Under the pieces are notes generated by a model. That model was not told the DNA's origin and made no database searches. It worked only from the letters and a program-made list of their open reading frames with translations. From Mycobacterium fragae (lineage in GTDB: Bacteria > Actinomycetota > Actinomycetes > Mycobacteriales > Mycobacteriaceae), in the NCBI RefSeq assembly GCF_002102185.1, contig NZ_LQOW01000031.1, forward strand, positions 62,001 through 126,000: a DNA stretch of 64,000 nucleotides. The letters are read 5' to 3'. The translations under genes were made by a program, and so were the position numbers. Shown here in pieces: positions 29,902 through 37,553 of the stretch; the first letter of the stretch is position 1, and each line of letters starts with the position of its first letter.

Positions 29902-30364
29902 GATCGCGACGGTCGCCCGCGCCGAGCCCGCCGAGCTGCCGAGCGGTTCGGTCGTCACCACCAGTGGACGGATTTCCGGGGTCACCGAGCCCGGCGAAGT
30001 GTCGGTGCACTACCCGTTCCCGATCAAAGACCTGGTCGTTCTCGACGACGCACTGACCTACGGGTCGCGGGCGTCCGGCGCACGCTTTGCGGTCTACATC
30101 GGCGACCTGGGCAGCGACACCGCCGCGCGGGCGCGCGAGATCCTGGCCAGAGTGCCGACACCGAACAATGCTGTGCTGGTGGCCGTTTCGCCTGACCAGC
30201 ACGCGATCGAGGTGGTCTACGGCTCGCAAGTGCGTGGTCGCGGCGCGGAGTCGGCCGCACCGCTCGGGGTCGCCGCCGCCGCGTCGGCGTTCGCCGACGG
30301 CAACCTGATCGACGGGCTGGTTTCCGCGGTCCGAGTGCTCAGCTCCGACATCTCGCCGGGTTGA
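29888..30364 (+). CDS. Conserved protein, TPM/DUF5130-like, partner of the CtaJ-like gene (Rv2468c type)
   Basis: 158 residues from GTG 29888, chosen because GGGAGG lies 7-8 bases upstream; it overlaps the previous gene by 14 bases. The core, residues about 40-130 (VHYPFPIKDLVVLDDAL, FAVYIGDLGSDTAARAREIL, NNAVLVAVSPDQHAIEVVYG), resembles the TPM fold of phosphatase-like, membrane-attached proteins. A short Ala-rich C-terminus follows. From memory the M. smegmatis counterpart was seen bound to cytochrome oxidase in the respiratory supercomplex. Function otherwise unknown. Confidence 0.65.
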   Translation: MASGEIATVARAEPAELPSGSVVTTSGRISGVTEPGEVSVHYPFPIKDLVVLDDALTYGSRASGARFAVYIGDLGSDTAARAREILARVPTPNNAVLVAVSPDQHAIEVVYGSQVRGRGAESAAPLGVAAAASAFADGNLIDGLVSAVRVLSSDISPG

Positions 30365-30374
30365 CCTGATGGGC

Positions 30375-30439
30375 CCCGCGAAATTGCGTCCAGGGCTGTG
30401 ATTTTCCGAAAATCACGACCGTGACGGCAATCTCGCGGG
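30375..30439 (+). terminator. Nested palindrome between convergent genes, likely bidirectional terminator or dispersed repeat
   Basis: Outer arms 30375-30387 (CCCGCGAAATTGC) and 30427-30439 pair over 13 bases with one mismatch. Inside, GTGATTTTC at 30398-30406 pairs perfectly with GAAAATCAC at 30408-30416. The element fills the whole gap up to the pepN stop. No U-tract follows. Its outer arms resemble those at 6090-6166. Confidence 0.6.
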
Positions 30440-33001
30440 TTAGTCGCCGCTATCGAAGCGGCGCGCTCTCAGCGACCGCTTGACCCCGGCCTGCCCCTCC
30501 AACACCAGCCGCCGCAACGCCGGAGGCACTTCGGGGTCGGAGAGGAACTCTTCGGCGGCGGCGACGCCGTCTTCGCTGATGTCCCAGGACGGGTACAGGC
30601 CGATGACCACCGTCTGTGCGACCTCACTGGACCGGCGCTGCCACACCCCGGGTATCGCCGCGAAGTAGCGAGCGGTGAACGGCTTCAGCAATTCCGCCTG
30701 GCCCGGCGCGACGATGCCGGCGATGATCGAACGCCCCACGACGTTGGGCAGTGCATCGTCCTCGATCACCTGCTGCCAGGCTTCCTCCTTGACCGCCGAT
30801 TGTGGGCGTGCCGCCGAGGCCTGGGCGCCGTGTCGTTTGCCGGCCGCCGTCGGATCGCGCTGCACCTCGGCGTCGATCGCGTCGGTGTCGATCATCCCCG
30901 CGGTGGCCAGCGCCGTGACAATGCGCCAGCGCAGGTCCGTGTCGATCACCAATCCGGCCAGACCTTGCGCTGCCGGGTCACCGTCGAGAAGCGCCGACAG
31001 CACCCCGGTATGACGTTCCGAGAGCACCGACGCGCACAGCGCATTGACGAACGCCAGCTGGTGATCCGAGCCGCCCTCGGCCCCGCGGGCCAATTCCAGC
31101 AACCGGTCGGCGAACGCCGGCCAGCCCTGCGATTCCGCCCAGTGCGGCTCGGCGTAGGAACCCAGCGCGGTCTGGGCCTGCATCAGCAGCCGCTGAGCCA
31201 CCCCGACCTCGGTCTCGGCCTGTACGCCGCGGGATACCAGCGACACGAAGTCGCGGGCCTTGAATTCGGCCTCGCGCGTCATCTCCCAGGACGCCGACCA
31301 CACCAGGGTGCGCGGCAGTGGTTCGGCGATGTCGGCGATGCGGTCCAGCGCGGTCTGTAGTGACTCAGGGTCCAGCCGCAGCGAGCAGTAGGTCAGGTCG
31401 TCGTCGTTCACCAGGACCAGTCGGCCTCGTGAAACACCCTGCAGCGCGGGGACTTCCGTGCTCGAGCCGGTGACGTCGAGCTCCTCGCGATGTACCCGGA
31501 CCAACCGGCCGGCGCCGTCGTCGTCGTAAATCCCGACCCCGAGCCGATGCACGCGCGTCTCGCCGGCGCCCGGCTCGGCGCCGCTCTGGGTCACCGCGAA
31601 GCGGGTGAAGCGGCCCTCGGCGTCGACGTCGAAATCGGCCCGCAGGGTGTTCAGGCCGGTGGTCTTGAGCCACTGGCGCCCCCAGTCGGACAGATCGCGA
31701 CCGGAGGCCTTCTCCAGCGCGGCCAGCAGATCGTCGAACGTCGCATTGTCGTAGGCGTGGGTTTTGAAGTAGTCGCGCAGGCCCGCCAGGAAATGCTCGA
31801 GCCCGACGTAGGCGACCAGTTGTTTGAGCACACTGGCGCCCTTGGCGTAGGTGATGCCGTCGAAGTTGACCTCGACCGCAGCCAGGTCCGGAATGTCAGC
31901 GGCCACGGGATGCGTCGACGGCAGCTGATCCTGCCGGTAGGCCCACGACTTCTCGGCGTTGGCGAACGTCGTCCACGCCTGGTTGAATTCCGTTGCTTCG
32001 CTTTGGCAGAGCACCGAGGCGAAGGTGGCGAACGACTCGTTGAGCCACAGATCGTCCCACCAGCGCATGGTGACCAGGTCGCCGAACCACATGTGCGCCA
32101 TCTCATGCAGCACCGTTTCGGCACGTCGCTCATACGACGCGCGGGTGACCTTGCTTCGAAAGACGTAGTCCTCCAGGAACGTGACCGCGCCCGCGTTCTC
32201 CATCGCGCCGGCATTGAATTCAGGGACGAACAACTGGTCGTACTTGCCGAACGCGTACGGCACCCCAAAGTGCTTGTGGTAGAAGCCGAACCCCTGCTTG
32301 GTTTGGGTGAACAGCCGCTCGGCGTCCATGAAGTCCGCCAACGTCGCCCGGCAGAAGATGCCCAACGGGATCTCGCCGTGCTCGTCGCTGTAGACATCGT
32401 CCCAGCGCGCGTATGGTCCGGCTATCAACGCCACCAGGTAGGTGCTCATCCGCGGTGTGGCGGCAAACGTGTGTACACCGCCCTCGACGCTTACCGTGGC
32501 GCCGTTGGAAACCACTTGCCAGTGCTGCGGTGCGGTCACCGACAGATCGAACGTCGCCTTGAGATCGGGCTGGTCGAAGCAGGCGAACATCCGCTTGGCG
32601 TCGGCGGTTTCGAACTGCGAGTACAAATACACCTCGCCGTCGACCGGGTCGACGAAACGATGTAGCCCTTCGCCGGTGTTGGAGTAGCGGCAGTCGGCGT
32701 CGACGACGACGACGTTGTGCTCGGCCAGGCCGGTCAGCGCAATGCCGGTGGACTCGTCATACGCCGAGACGTCGAGTTCGCGTCCGTTCAGGGTGGCGCC
32801 CCGAACCGTGTCGGCGGCGATGTCGATGACGGTCTCGGCGCCGGCGAGGGCGTCGAATTCCACGGTCGTGACCGACCGGAAGGTGTGTTCGCCCGGGCCG
32901 CCGTCGCCGTCGGTCAGATCGAGGGTGAGCCGGTAGGCGCCGACCGTGATCAGCGCGGCGCGCTCGACGGCCTGGTCGCGGGTGAGGTTGGGAAGTGCCA
33001 C
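30440..33001 (-). CDS. pepN: Aminopeptidase N (M1 zinc metallopeptidase)
   Basis: 853 residues, the actinobacterial M1 aminopeptidase. The exopeptidase motif GAMENAGAVTF, zinc motif HEMAH (299-303) and downstream LNESFATFAS (third zinc ligand Glu) are intact, followed by the conserved AYRQDQLPSTHPVAADIPD. The C-terminal ERAP1-like helical domain is present. It removes N-terminal residues from peptides in the cytoplasm. The GTG start at 33001 has a TAGGTT box 6 bases upstream and no ribosome site, so the mRNA is probably leaderless. Confidence 0.95.
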   Translation of the reverse strand: MALPNLTRDQAVERAALITVGAYRLTLDLTDGDGGPGEHTFRSVTTVEFDALAGAETVIDIAADTVRGATLNGRELDVSAYDESTGIALTGLAEHNVVVVDADCRYSNTGEGLHRFVDPVDGEVYLYSQFETADAKRMFACFDQPDLKATFDLSVTAPQHWQVVSNGATVSVEGGVHTFAATPRMSTYLVALIAGPYARWDDVYSDEHGEIPLGIFCRATLADFMDAERLFTQTKQGFGFYHKHFGVPYAFGKYDQLFVPEFNAGAMENAGAVTFLEDYVFRSKVTRASYERRAETVLHEMAHMWFGDLVTMRWWDDLWLNESFATFASVLCQSEATEFNQAWTTFANAEKSWAYRQDQLPSTHPVAADIPDLAAVEVNFDGITYAKGASVLKQLVAYVGLEHFLAGLRDYFKTHAYDNATFDDLLAALEKASGRDLSDWGRQWLKTTGLNTLRADFDVDAEGRFTRFAVTQSGAEPGAGETRVHRLGVGIYDDDGAGRLVRVHREELDVTGSSTEVPALQGVSRGRLVLVNDDDLTYCSLRLDPESLQTALDRIADIAEPLPRTLVWSASWEMTREAEFKARDFVSLVSRGVQAETEVGVAQRLLMQAQTALGSYAEPHWAESQGWPAFADRLLELARGAEGGSDHQLAFVNALCASVLSERHTGVLSALLDGDPAAQGLAGLVIDTDLRWRIVTALATAGMIDTDAIDAEVQRDPTAAGKRHGAQASAARPQSAVKEEAWQQVIEDDALPNVVGRSIIAGIVAPGQAELLKPFTARYFAAIPGVWQRRSSEVAQTVVIGLYPSWDISEDGVAAAEEFLSDPEVPPALRRLVLEGQAGVKRSLRARRFDSGD

Positions 33002-33007
33002 ACGTCT

Positions 33008-33013
33008 AACCTA
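33008..33013 (-). promoter_or_regulatory. -10 box TAGGTT, leaderless pepN start
   Basis: Read on the minus strand, TAGGTT (33013 to 33008) is followed by exactly 6 bases and then the pepN GTG at 33001. Confidence 0.55.
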
Positions 33014-33104
33014 ACGGCGATCGGCCCGAGCCGTCGGGAACAGTCCTCGCACCGCTACGGTTGTGCTGGACGGCTATCCCGACCGTCGACGAGAGGACCC
33101 CGCG

Positions 33105-33716
33105 ATGCCCGACAAGTCAGTCGCCGATTTCTGGTTCGATCCGCTCTGCCCCTGGGCGTGGATCACGTCGCGCTGGATCTTGGAGGTGGAGAAGGTCCGC
33201 GACATCGACGTGAACTTCCACGTGATGAGCCTGGCAATCCTCAATGAGGGCCGCGAAGATCTCCCCGAGAAGTATCGGGAAGGGATGAAGAAGGCATGGG
33301 GACCGGTTCGGGTGGCCATCGCCGCCGAGCAGGCCCACGGCCCCGAGGTGCTCGCGCCGCTGTACACCGCGATGGGCACCCGCATCCATAACGAAGACAA
33401 CAAAGACCTCGACGAGGTCATCAAGCAGTCGCTGGATGAGGTGGGGCTGCCCGCCGAATTGGCTGACGCCGCCGAGAGCGACGCATACGACGAAGCGCTG
33501 CGCAAGAGCCATCACGCCGGGATGGACGCCGTCGGCGAGGACGTCGGCACCCCGACCATCCACGTCAACAACATCGCGTTCTTCGGGCCGGTGCTGTCGA
33601 AGATCCCGCGCGGCGAACAGGCCGGCAAGTTGTGGGATGCCTCGGTGACCTTCGCCGCCTATCCGCACTTCTGGGAGCTCAAGCGCACCCGAACCGAACG
33701 GCCCGAATTCGACTAA
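33105..33716 (+). CDS. DsbA-like mycothiol-dependent reductase, Rv2466c family, with CPWA active site
   Basis: 203 residues from ATG 33105, with GAGAGGA 8 bases upstream. Thioredoxin-fold DsbA layout: ADFWFDPLCPWAWITSRW at the N-terminus, a helical insert (residues about 60-140), then the cis-Pro region GEDVGTPTIHV. The M. tuberculosis protein reduces mycothiol-linked disulfides and activates the nitro compound TP053; I recall its active site as CPWC. Here the second Cys is Ala18 (codon GCG), leaving only Cys15, so a monothiol mechanism is implied. Cytoplasmic, no signal peptide. Divergent from pepN. Confidence 0.88.
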   Translation: MPDKSVADFWFDPLCPWAWITSRWILEVEKVRDIDVNFHVMSLAILNEGREDLPEKYREGMKKAWGPVRVAIAAEQAHGPEVLAPLYTAMGTRIHNEDNKDLDEVIKQSLDEVGLPAELADAAESDAYDEALRKSHHAGMDAVGEDVGTPTIHVNNIAFFGPVLSKIPRGEQAGKLWDASVTFAAYPHFWELKRTRTERPEFD

Positions 33717-33745
33717 CGGCCGCGTAGCGGTAGGCGTCGGGCAGA

Positions 33746-34234
33746 ATGTCGGCCATGCGCGTATACCTCGGCTCCGACCACGCCGGCTTCGAGCTCAAGC
33801 AGCAGATCATCGAACACATAAGCAAATCCGGGCACGAGCCGATCGACTGTGGCGCCTTCAACTACGACCCCGACGACGACTACCCGGCGTTCTGCATCGC
33901 CGCCGCAACGCGGACGGTGGCTGACCCGGGCAGCCTCGGCATCGTGTTGGGCGGATCGGGCAATGGTGAACAGATCGCCGCGAACAAGGTCCCCGGCGCC
34001 CGCTGTGCGCTGGGATGGAGCGTAGAGACCGCGTCGCTGGCTCGGGAGCACAATAACGCGCAACTGATCGGCATCGGCGGCCGGATGCACACGGTTCCCG
34101 AAGCCCTTGCCATCGTCGATGCGTTTCTGACCACGCAGTGGTCGAAAGCCGAACGCCACCAACGGCGTATCGACATACTCGACGAATACGAGCGCACCCA
34201 CCAGGCTCCGCCGGTGCCCGGCGCCGACGACTGA
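33746..34234 (+). CDS. rpiB: Ribose-5-phosphate isomerase B
   Basis: 162 residues with RpiB motifs: MRVYLGSDHAGFELKQ (Asp and His of the phosphate/ring-opening site), GIVLGGSGNGEQIAANK, where the Glu acts as base in mycobacterial RpiB, and REHNNAQLIGIGGRMH. In place of the Cys base of E. coli RpiB the mycobacterial type uses this Glu. It interconverts ribose-5-phosphate and ribulose-5-phosphate. A second ATG at 33755 is in frame and could be the start (a CAGAAT box lies 7 bases before it). Two bases separate its stop from the nei2 GTG. Confidence 0.94.
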   Translation: MSAMRVYLGSDHAGFELKQQIIEHISKSGHEPIDCGAFNYDPDDDYPAFCIAAATRTVADPGSLGIVLGGSGNGEQIAANKVPGARCALGWSVETASLAREHNNAQLIGIGGRMHTVPEALAIVDAFLTTQWSKAERHQRRIDILDEYERTHQAPPVPGADD

Positions 34235-34236
34235 TC

Positions 34237-35043
34237 GTGCCTGAGGGCCACACCCTGCATCGACTGGCTCGGCTGCACCAGCGACGCTATGCCGGTGCGC
34301 CGGTGTCGGTGTCCAGCCCGCAGGGCCGATTCGCTGCGGCGGCCGCCGCTGTCGACGGCCGGGTGCTAAAGCGTGCCAGCGCCTGGGGAAAGCACCTGTT
34401 TCACCACTACGCCGGCGGTCCGACCGTGCACGTGCACCTCGGCCTGTACGGCACATTCACCGAATGGGTACGACCGCCCGATGTTGCGATGCCCCCTCCG
34501 GTCGGGCAGGTGCGGATGCGGATGATCGGGGCGCAATACGGCACGGATTTGCGCGGTCCGACGGTATGCGAGGTTCTCGACGATGCGCAGGTCGCCGACG
34601 TGGTATCCCGGCTCGGGCCCGACCCGCTGCGCCGCGACGCCGATCCGGCGTGGCCGTGGGCGCGGATTACCAAGTCGCGCAGGCCAATCGGCGCGCTACT
34701 CATGGACCAGACGGTGATCGCCGGCGTCGGCAACGTCTACCGCAGCGAGTTGCTGTTCCGTCACCGAATCGACCCGTACCGGATCGGCCAGCACATCAGC
34801 GAGGCCGAATTCGACGCGGCATGGACCGACCTGGTCGCGCTGATGAAAGTCGGTCTGCGCCGCGGCAAGATCATCGCCGTGCGTCCTGAGCATGATTGCG
34901 GCCCGCCGTCATACGCACCCGGACGACCGCGTACCTACGTGTATCGGCGCGCTGGCGAGGCCTGCCGGGTATGCGCAACCGAGATCCGCACTGCCGAGCT
35001 GGAAGGCCGAAATGTCTTCTGGTGCCCGACGTGCCAGAGATAG
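34237..35043 (+). CDS. nei2: Formamidopyrimidine/endonuclease VIII-type DNA glycosylase Nei2
   Basis: 268 residues from GTG 34237. The mature N-terminus PEGHTLHRLAR places the catalytic Pro2 and Glu3, the hallmark of Fpg/Nei enzymes. The helix-two-turn-helix region MDQTVIAGVGNVYRSELLFR is intact, and the C-terminal zinc finger is CRVCATEIRTAELEGRNVFW then CPTCQ. It excises oxidised pyrimidines and cleaves the abasic site. The start lies 2 bases after rpiB, so the pair is co-transcribed, as in M. tuberculosis. Confidence 0.93.
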   Translation: MPEGHTLHRLARLHQRRYAGAPVSVSSPQGRFAAAAAAVDGRVLKRASAWGKHLFHHYAGGPTVHVHLGLYGTFTEWVRPPDVAMPPPVGQVRMRMIGAQYGTDLRGPTVCEVLDDAQVADVVSRLGPDPLRRDADPAWPWARITKSRRPIGALLMDQTVIAGVGNVYRSELLFRHRIDPYRIGQHISEAEFDAAWTDLVALMKVGLRRGKIIAVRPEHDCGPPSYAPGRPRTYVYRRAGEACRVCATEIRTAELEGRNVFWCPTCQR

Positions 35044-35177
35044 ACACCCACGGCATGTCGCCTCCTGCGCTGTGACCTAATTCACCTGTCACCGTTTGTA
35101 GTGATCAACGTTGGTGGCCAAGGTATTTCAACCGTCCTTCATATCTCACACATAGGTTCAGTTGATACCAAGGCCGA

Positions 35178-35531
35178 GTGAAAAACATCGCACGCATAGC
35201 CGCAGCAACAGCCGTCCTCGCTGCCGGTTTCGGGTTGGCCGGTTTGGCCACCGCGACCGACGCCGCAGCCCAGCCCGGCCCCTTCCCGCAGTGGTGCCCT
35301 GGCGACTTCTGGGACCCGATCTGGGGTCCCAACTGGGACTGGAACGGCTGCCACGAAAACTGGCGGGGACCCGGACCCAACCCCCATCCCGACCCGCACT
35401 GGGGACCGGGATGGGGACCCGGGGGCCCGCCTCCGCGCGGGCCCGGTGGCCCCGGATGGCACCCCGGACCCGGTGGACCTGGCGGGCCCGGCGGACCTGG
35501 CGGGCCAGGGCCCCACGGACCCGGCCACTAA
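35178..35531 (+). CDS. Small secreted Gly/Pro-rich protein (117 aa)
   Basis: Signal peptide at residues 1-32 (MKNIARIAAATAVLAAGFGLAG then ATDAAAQPG), with signal peptidase I cleavage probably after AAA. The mature part begins FPQWCPGDFWDPIWGPNWDW and has two Cys (WCPGD and NGCHENW) that could form a disulfide. From about residue 65 it is a Gly-Pro-Pro-rich tail ending GPHGPGH. The GTG start has no strong ribosome site. Mycobacterial genomes carry many such exported hypotheticals with a CPGD start; function unknown. A related protein follows at 35628, suggesting a duplicated pair. Confidence 0.78.
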   Translation: MKNIARIAAATAVLAAGFGLAGLATATDAAAQPGPFPQWCPGDFWDPIWGPNWDWNGCHENWRGPGPNPHPDPHWGPGWGPGGPPPRGPGGPGWHPGPGGPGGPGGPGGPGPHGPGH

Positions 35532-35545
35532 CAGAACAACAGTCC

Positions 35546-35580
35546 AAGTGACGGCCGCGGACAATCCGCGGCCGTCACTT
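35546..35580 (+). terminator. Strong 16-bp hairpin after the first Gly/Pro-rich protein gene
   Basis: The arm at 35546-35561 and its perfect complement at 35565-35580 enclose a CAA loop. It starts 15 bases after the stop. There is no long U-tract, but it ends in CTT; mycobacterial terminators often lack U-tracts. Confidence 0.75.
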
Positions 35581-35590
35581 CAGGCCTTGT

Positions 35591-35609
35591 CTGTTTCCTG
35601 CGGAAACAG
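35591..35609 (+). other. Short hairpin in the leader of the second Gly/Pro-rich protein gene
   Basis: CTGTTTCC (35591-35598) and GGAAACAG (35602-35609) form a perfect 8-bp stem with a TGC loop, 19 bases before the ATG at 35628. It could be a leader RNA hairpin or a protein-binding palindrome. Confidence 0.4.
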
Positions 35610-35627
35610 TGCGGGTATGCGTCCGGA

Positions 35628-35960
35628 ATGAAGAGATCTATACGGGTCGCCGCGACGACGGCCATGGTTTCGGCGGGCCTGGGCCTCGTCGGGCTGGGCG
35701 CCGCGGGTGACGGACAAGCACAAGTGACGTCCTTCCAGAACTTCCCGTGCAACCCGGGCGATGCCTGGAACCCGGGGAACGGTCCGTATTGCAACGGCCC
35801 CGGACCCGGCCCAGGGCCTGGCCCCGGCGGCGGAAATTACGGTCCGGGGCCTGGTCCGAATGGTCCCGGTCCTGGTCCGAATGGACCCGGTCCTGGAGCG
35901 CCAGGGCCGAACGGTCCCGGCGGGGGCGGTAATGGCGGCGGCGGTGGTGGCGGACACTAG
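35628..35960 (+). CDS. Small secreted Gly/Pro-rich protein (110 aa)
   Basis: 110 residues. A signal peptide (MKRSIRVAATTAMVSAGLGL, then VGLGAAGDGQAQ) is followed by SFQNFPCNPGDAWNPGNGPY with two Cys and a long Gly-Pro/Gly-Asn repeat ending in a run of Gly and a terminal His. The signal peptide and CxPGD-type start parallel the protein at 35178, so the two probably arose by duplication and then diverged in the tail. No catalytic motif is present. Likely an exported or cell-wall protein of unknown role. Converges on lipP, 14 bases away. Confidence 0.75.
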   Translation: MKRSIRVAATTAMVSAGLGLVGLGAAGDGQAQVTSFQNFPCNPGDAWNPGNGPYCNGPGPGPGPGPGGGNYGPGPGPNGPGPGPNGPGPGAPGPNGPGGGGNGGGGGGGH

Positions 35961-35974
35961 CCACCGCAACGTCG

Positions 35975-37159
35975 TCAGCCCTGCTTGACCCCGAGTGCGG
36001 CGTATATCTCGTTACTGAGAGCGACGCTGCGCGGATCGGCGTTGGCCTTGGTTGCGTCGTACCGATTCATCACATACGCGTAACCGATGCGGTGCTCGAG
36101 GTCGACGAACCCGAACGATCCGCCGAGGCCGCCGTGGCCGAAAATCCGCGGGTTGGGCCCGTTGACACAACGCTGGTTGAGCATGTAGCCCAGACCCCAC
36201 CCGTGATCGGCGACCCGTGGGCCAAGCACCAGATCGGTCTCGAAGCCGCCCTGCGACACCCGGACCATGTCCATCTGTTTGCGGCTGAGCAGTTTCTCCT
36301 GGGCCAGCGCGTTGTAGAACGTCGCAAGGCCAAGAGCCGACACCTGCGCGTTGGTGCCCGGAAACTCCAGCTCCCGCCACAACTCCAGGTCGTTGGATTC
36401 GAGTTCGTCGTCCGGGGCAAAGCCCATCGAGACCGCGAGCCCCGCCTTCGGATGTTCGGCCAATGACGTTGGGTATCCGGGAGCGTTCACGTCGGCCAGC
36501 ATCTGGCGGATGGTTGGCTTGCTCACCAGATCGGCGCAGCGTCGCTGCTCGGCGCGGGACATGCCGATGTGCACATCGGCGCCGAGCGGCTCGGCGATCT
36601 CGGTGCGCAGGTAATGGCCGACCGTCCGACCGGTGACCCGGCGGAACACCTCGCCGAGGATGAAGCCGTAGGTGGTCATGTGGTAGCCCTGTGCGGTGCC
36701 GGGCTCCCACCACGGTTCGGCGGCGGCCAACTGCTCACACACGAAATCCCAGTCGGTGACCTTCTGCCACGGCATCCGGGTACGCGGGCCGATCGCGCCC
36801 GACCGGTGACTCATCACCATGCCGATGGTGATGGCCTCCTTGCCCGCCTGCGCGAACTCGGTCCAATACCGCGCCACCGGCGCATCGAGGTCGAGCTCAC
36901 CGCGCTCGACGAGCTGATGTATGCACGTGCTGGTCAGCCCCTTGGTGCCGGAGAGCACCGTGGCCAGGGTGTCTTCCCGCCATGGCCGGGTGCCGGCCGC
37001 GTCGGCCGAACCGGCCCACAAATTGACGACGAGTTCGCCGTCCACCCAGGCTGCGACGGCCGCGCCAACCTCGTTGCGCAGCGCAAAGTTCTGCTCGAAT
37101 GCGTCGCGTACCTTTGCGAACCGCGACGCGCACGAACCGTGAATCTCGATAGCGGCCAT
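35975..37159 (-). CDS. lipP: Serine esterase/beta-lactamase-like protein LipP
   Basis: 394 residues, class C beta-lactamase/EstB fold. The nucleophile motif is LSGTKGLTST (S-x-x-K), followed by the YWTEFAQAGKEAI region and MVMSHRSGAIG (residues about 125-135) and, near the end, FGHGGLGGSFGFVD, the third active-site block. The family hydrolyses short-chain esters; beta-lactamase activity is weak or absent. No clear signal peptide, so probably cytoplasmic. An AGGAGG lies 28 bases before the ATG, too far for a ribosome site, so a slightly different start is possible. Confidence 0.88.
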   Translation of the reverse strand: MAAIEIHGSCASRFAKVRDAFEQNFALRNEVGAAVAAWVDGELVVNLWAGSADAAGTRPWREDTLATVLSGTKGLTSTCIHQLVERGELDLDAPVARYWTEFAQAGKEAITIGMVMSHRSGAIGPRTRMPWQKVTDWDFVCEQLAAAEPWWEPGTAQGYHMTTYGFILGEVFRRVTGRTVGHYLRTEIAEPLGADVHIGMSRAEQRRCADLVSKPTIRQMLADVNAPGYPTSLAEHPKAGLAVSMGFAPDDELESNDLELWRELEFPGTNAQVSALGLATFYNALAQEKLLSRKQMDMVRVSQGGFETDLVLGPRVADHGWGLGYMLNQRCVNGPNPRIFGHGGLGGSFGFVDLEHRIGYAYVMNRYDATKANADPRSVALSNEIYAALGVKQG

Positions 37160-37228
37160 GGCGCCTGTGTGCTGGATGTGTCGGCCTCCTGAGCCTAATG
37201 GGCCTCACTGTCGGCGAGCCCGGCTTTG

Positions 37229-37299
37229 AGCGGGCGACGGGAATCGAACCCGCGTCGCTAGTTTGGAAGACTAGGGCTCTACCATTGAGCTACGCCCGC
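37229..37299 (-). tRNA. tRNA-Gly (anticodon UCC)
   Basis: On the minus strand the gene begins GCGGGCGTAGCTCAATGG at 37299. Acceptor arms GCGGGCG and CGCCCGC pair fully, the T arm is CGGGTTCGATTCCCG, and the anticodon loop is CTTCCAA. The discriminator is U at 37229; CCA is not encoded. Confidence 0.95.
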
Positions 37300-37425
37300 A
37301 ATGTATTAGTCGAGCGAGACTGTACGTCGCGGCAGACATCAAATCCAAATGATGCCGCCCCGTGACTTCGCCGTGAGGTCGCTGCCGGGACGGCGGGGTC
37401 GGGCCGTAGGATCGCGAGGTCAGCG

Positions 37426-37501
<76 letters not shown>

Positions 37502-37553
37502 CGAGCCGCAGCACCCACCGACCGCCAGGACCGACACGCCGAGGAGCACACCC

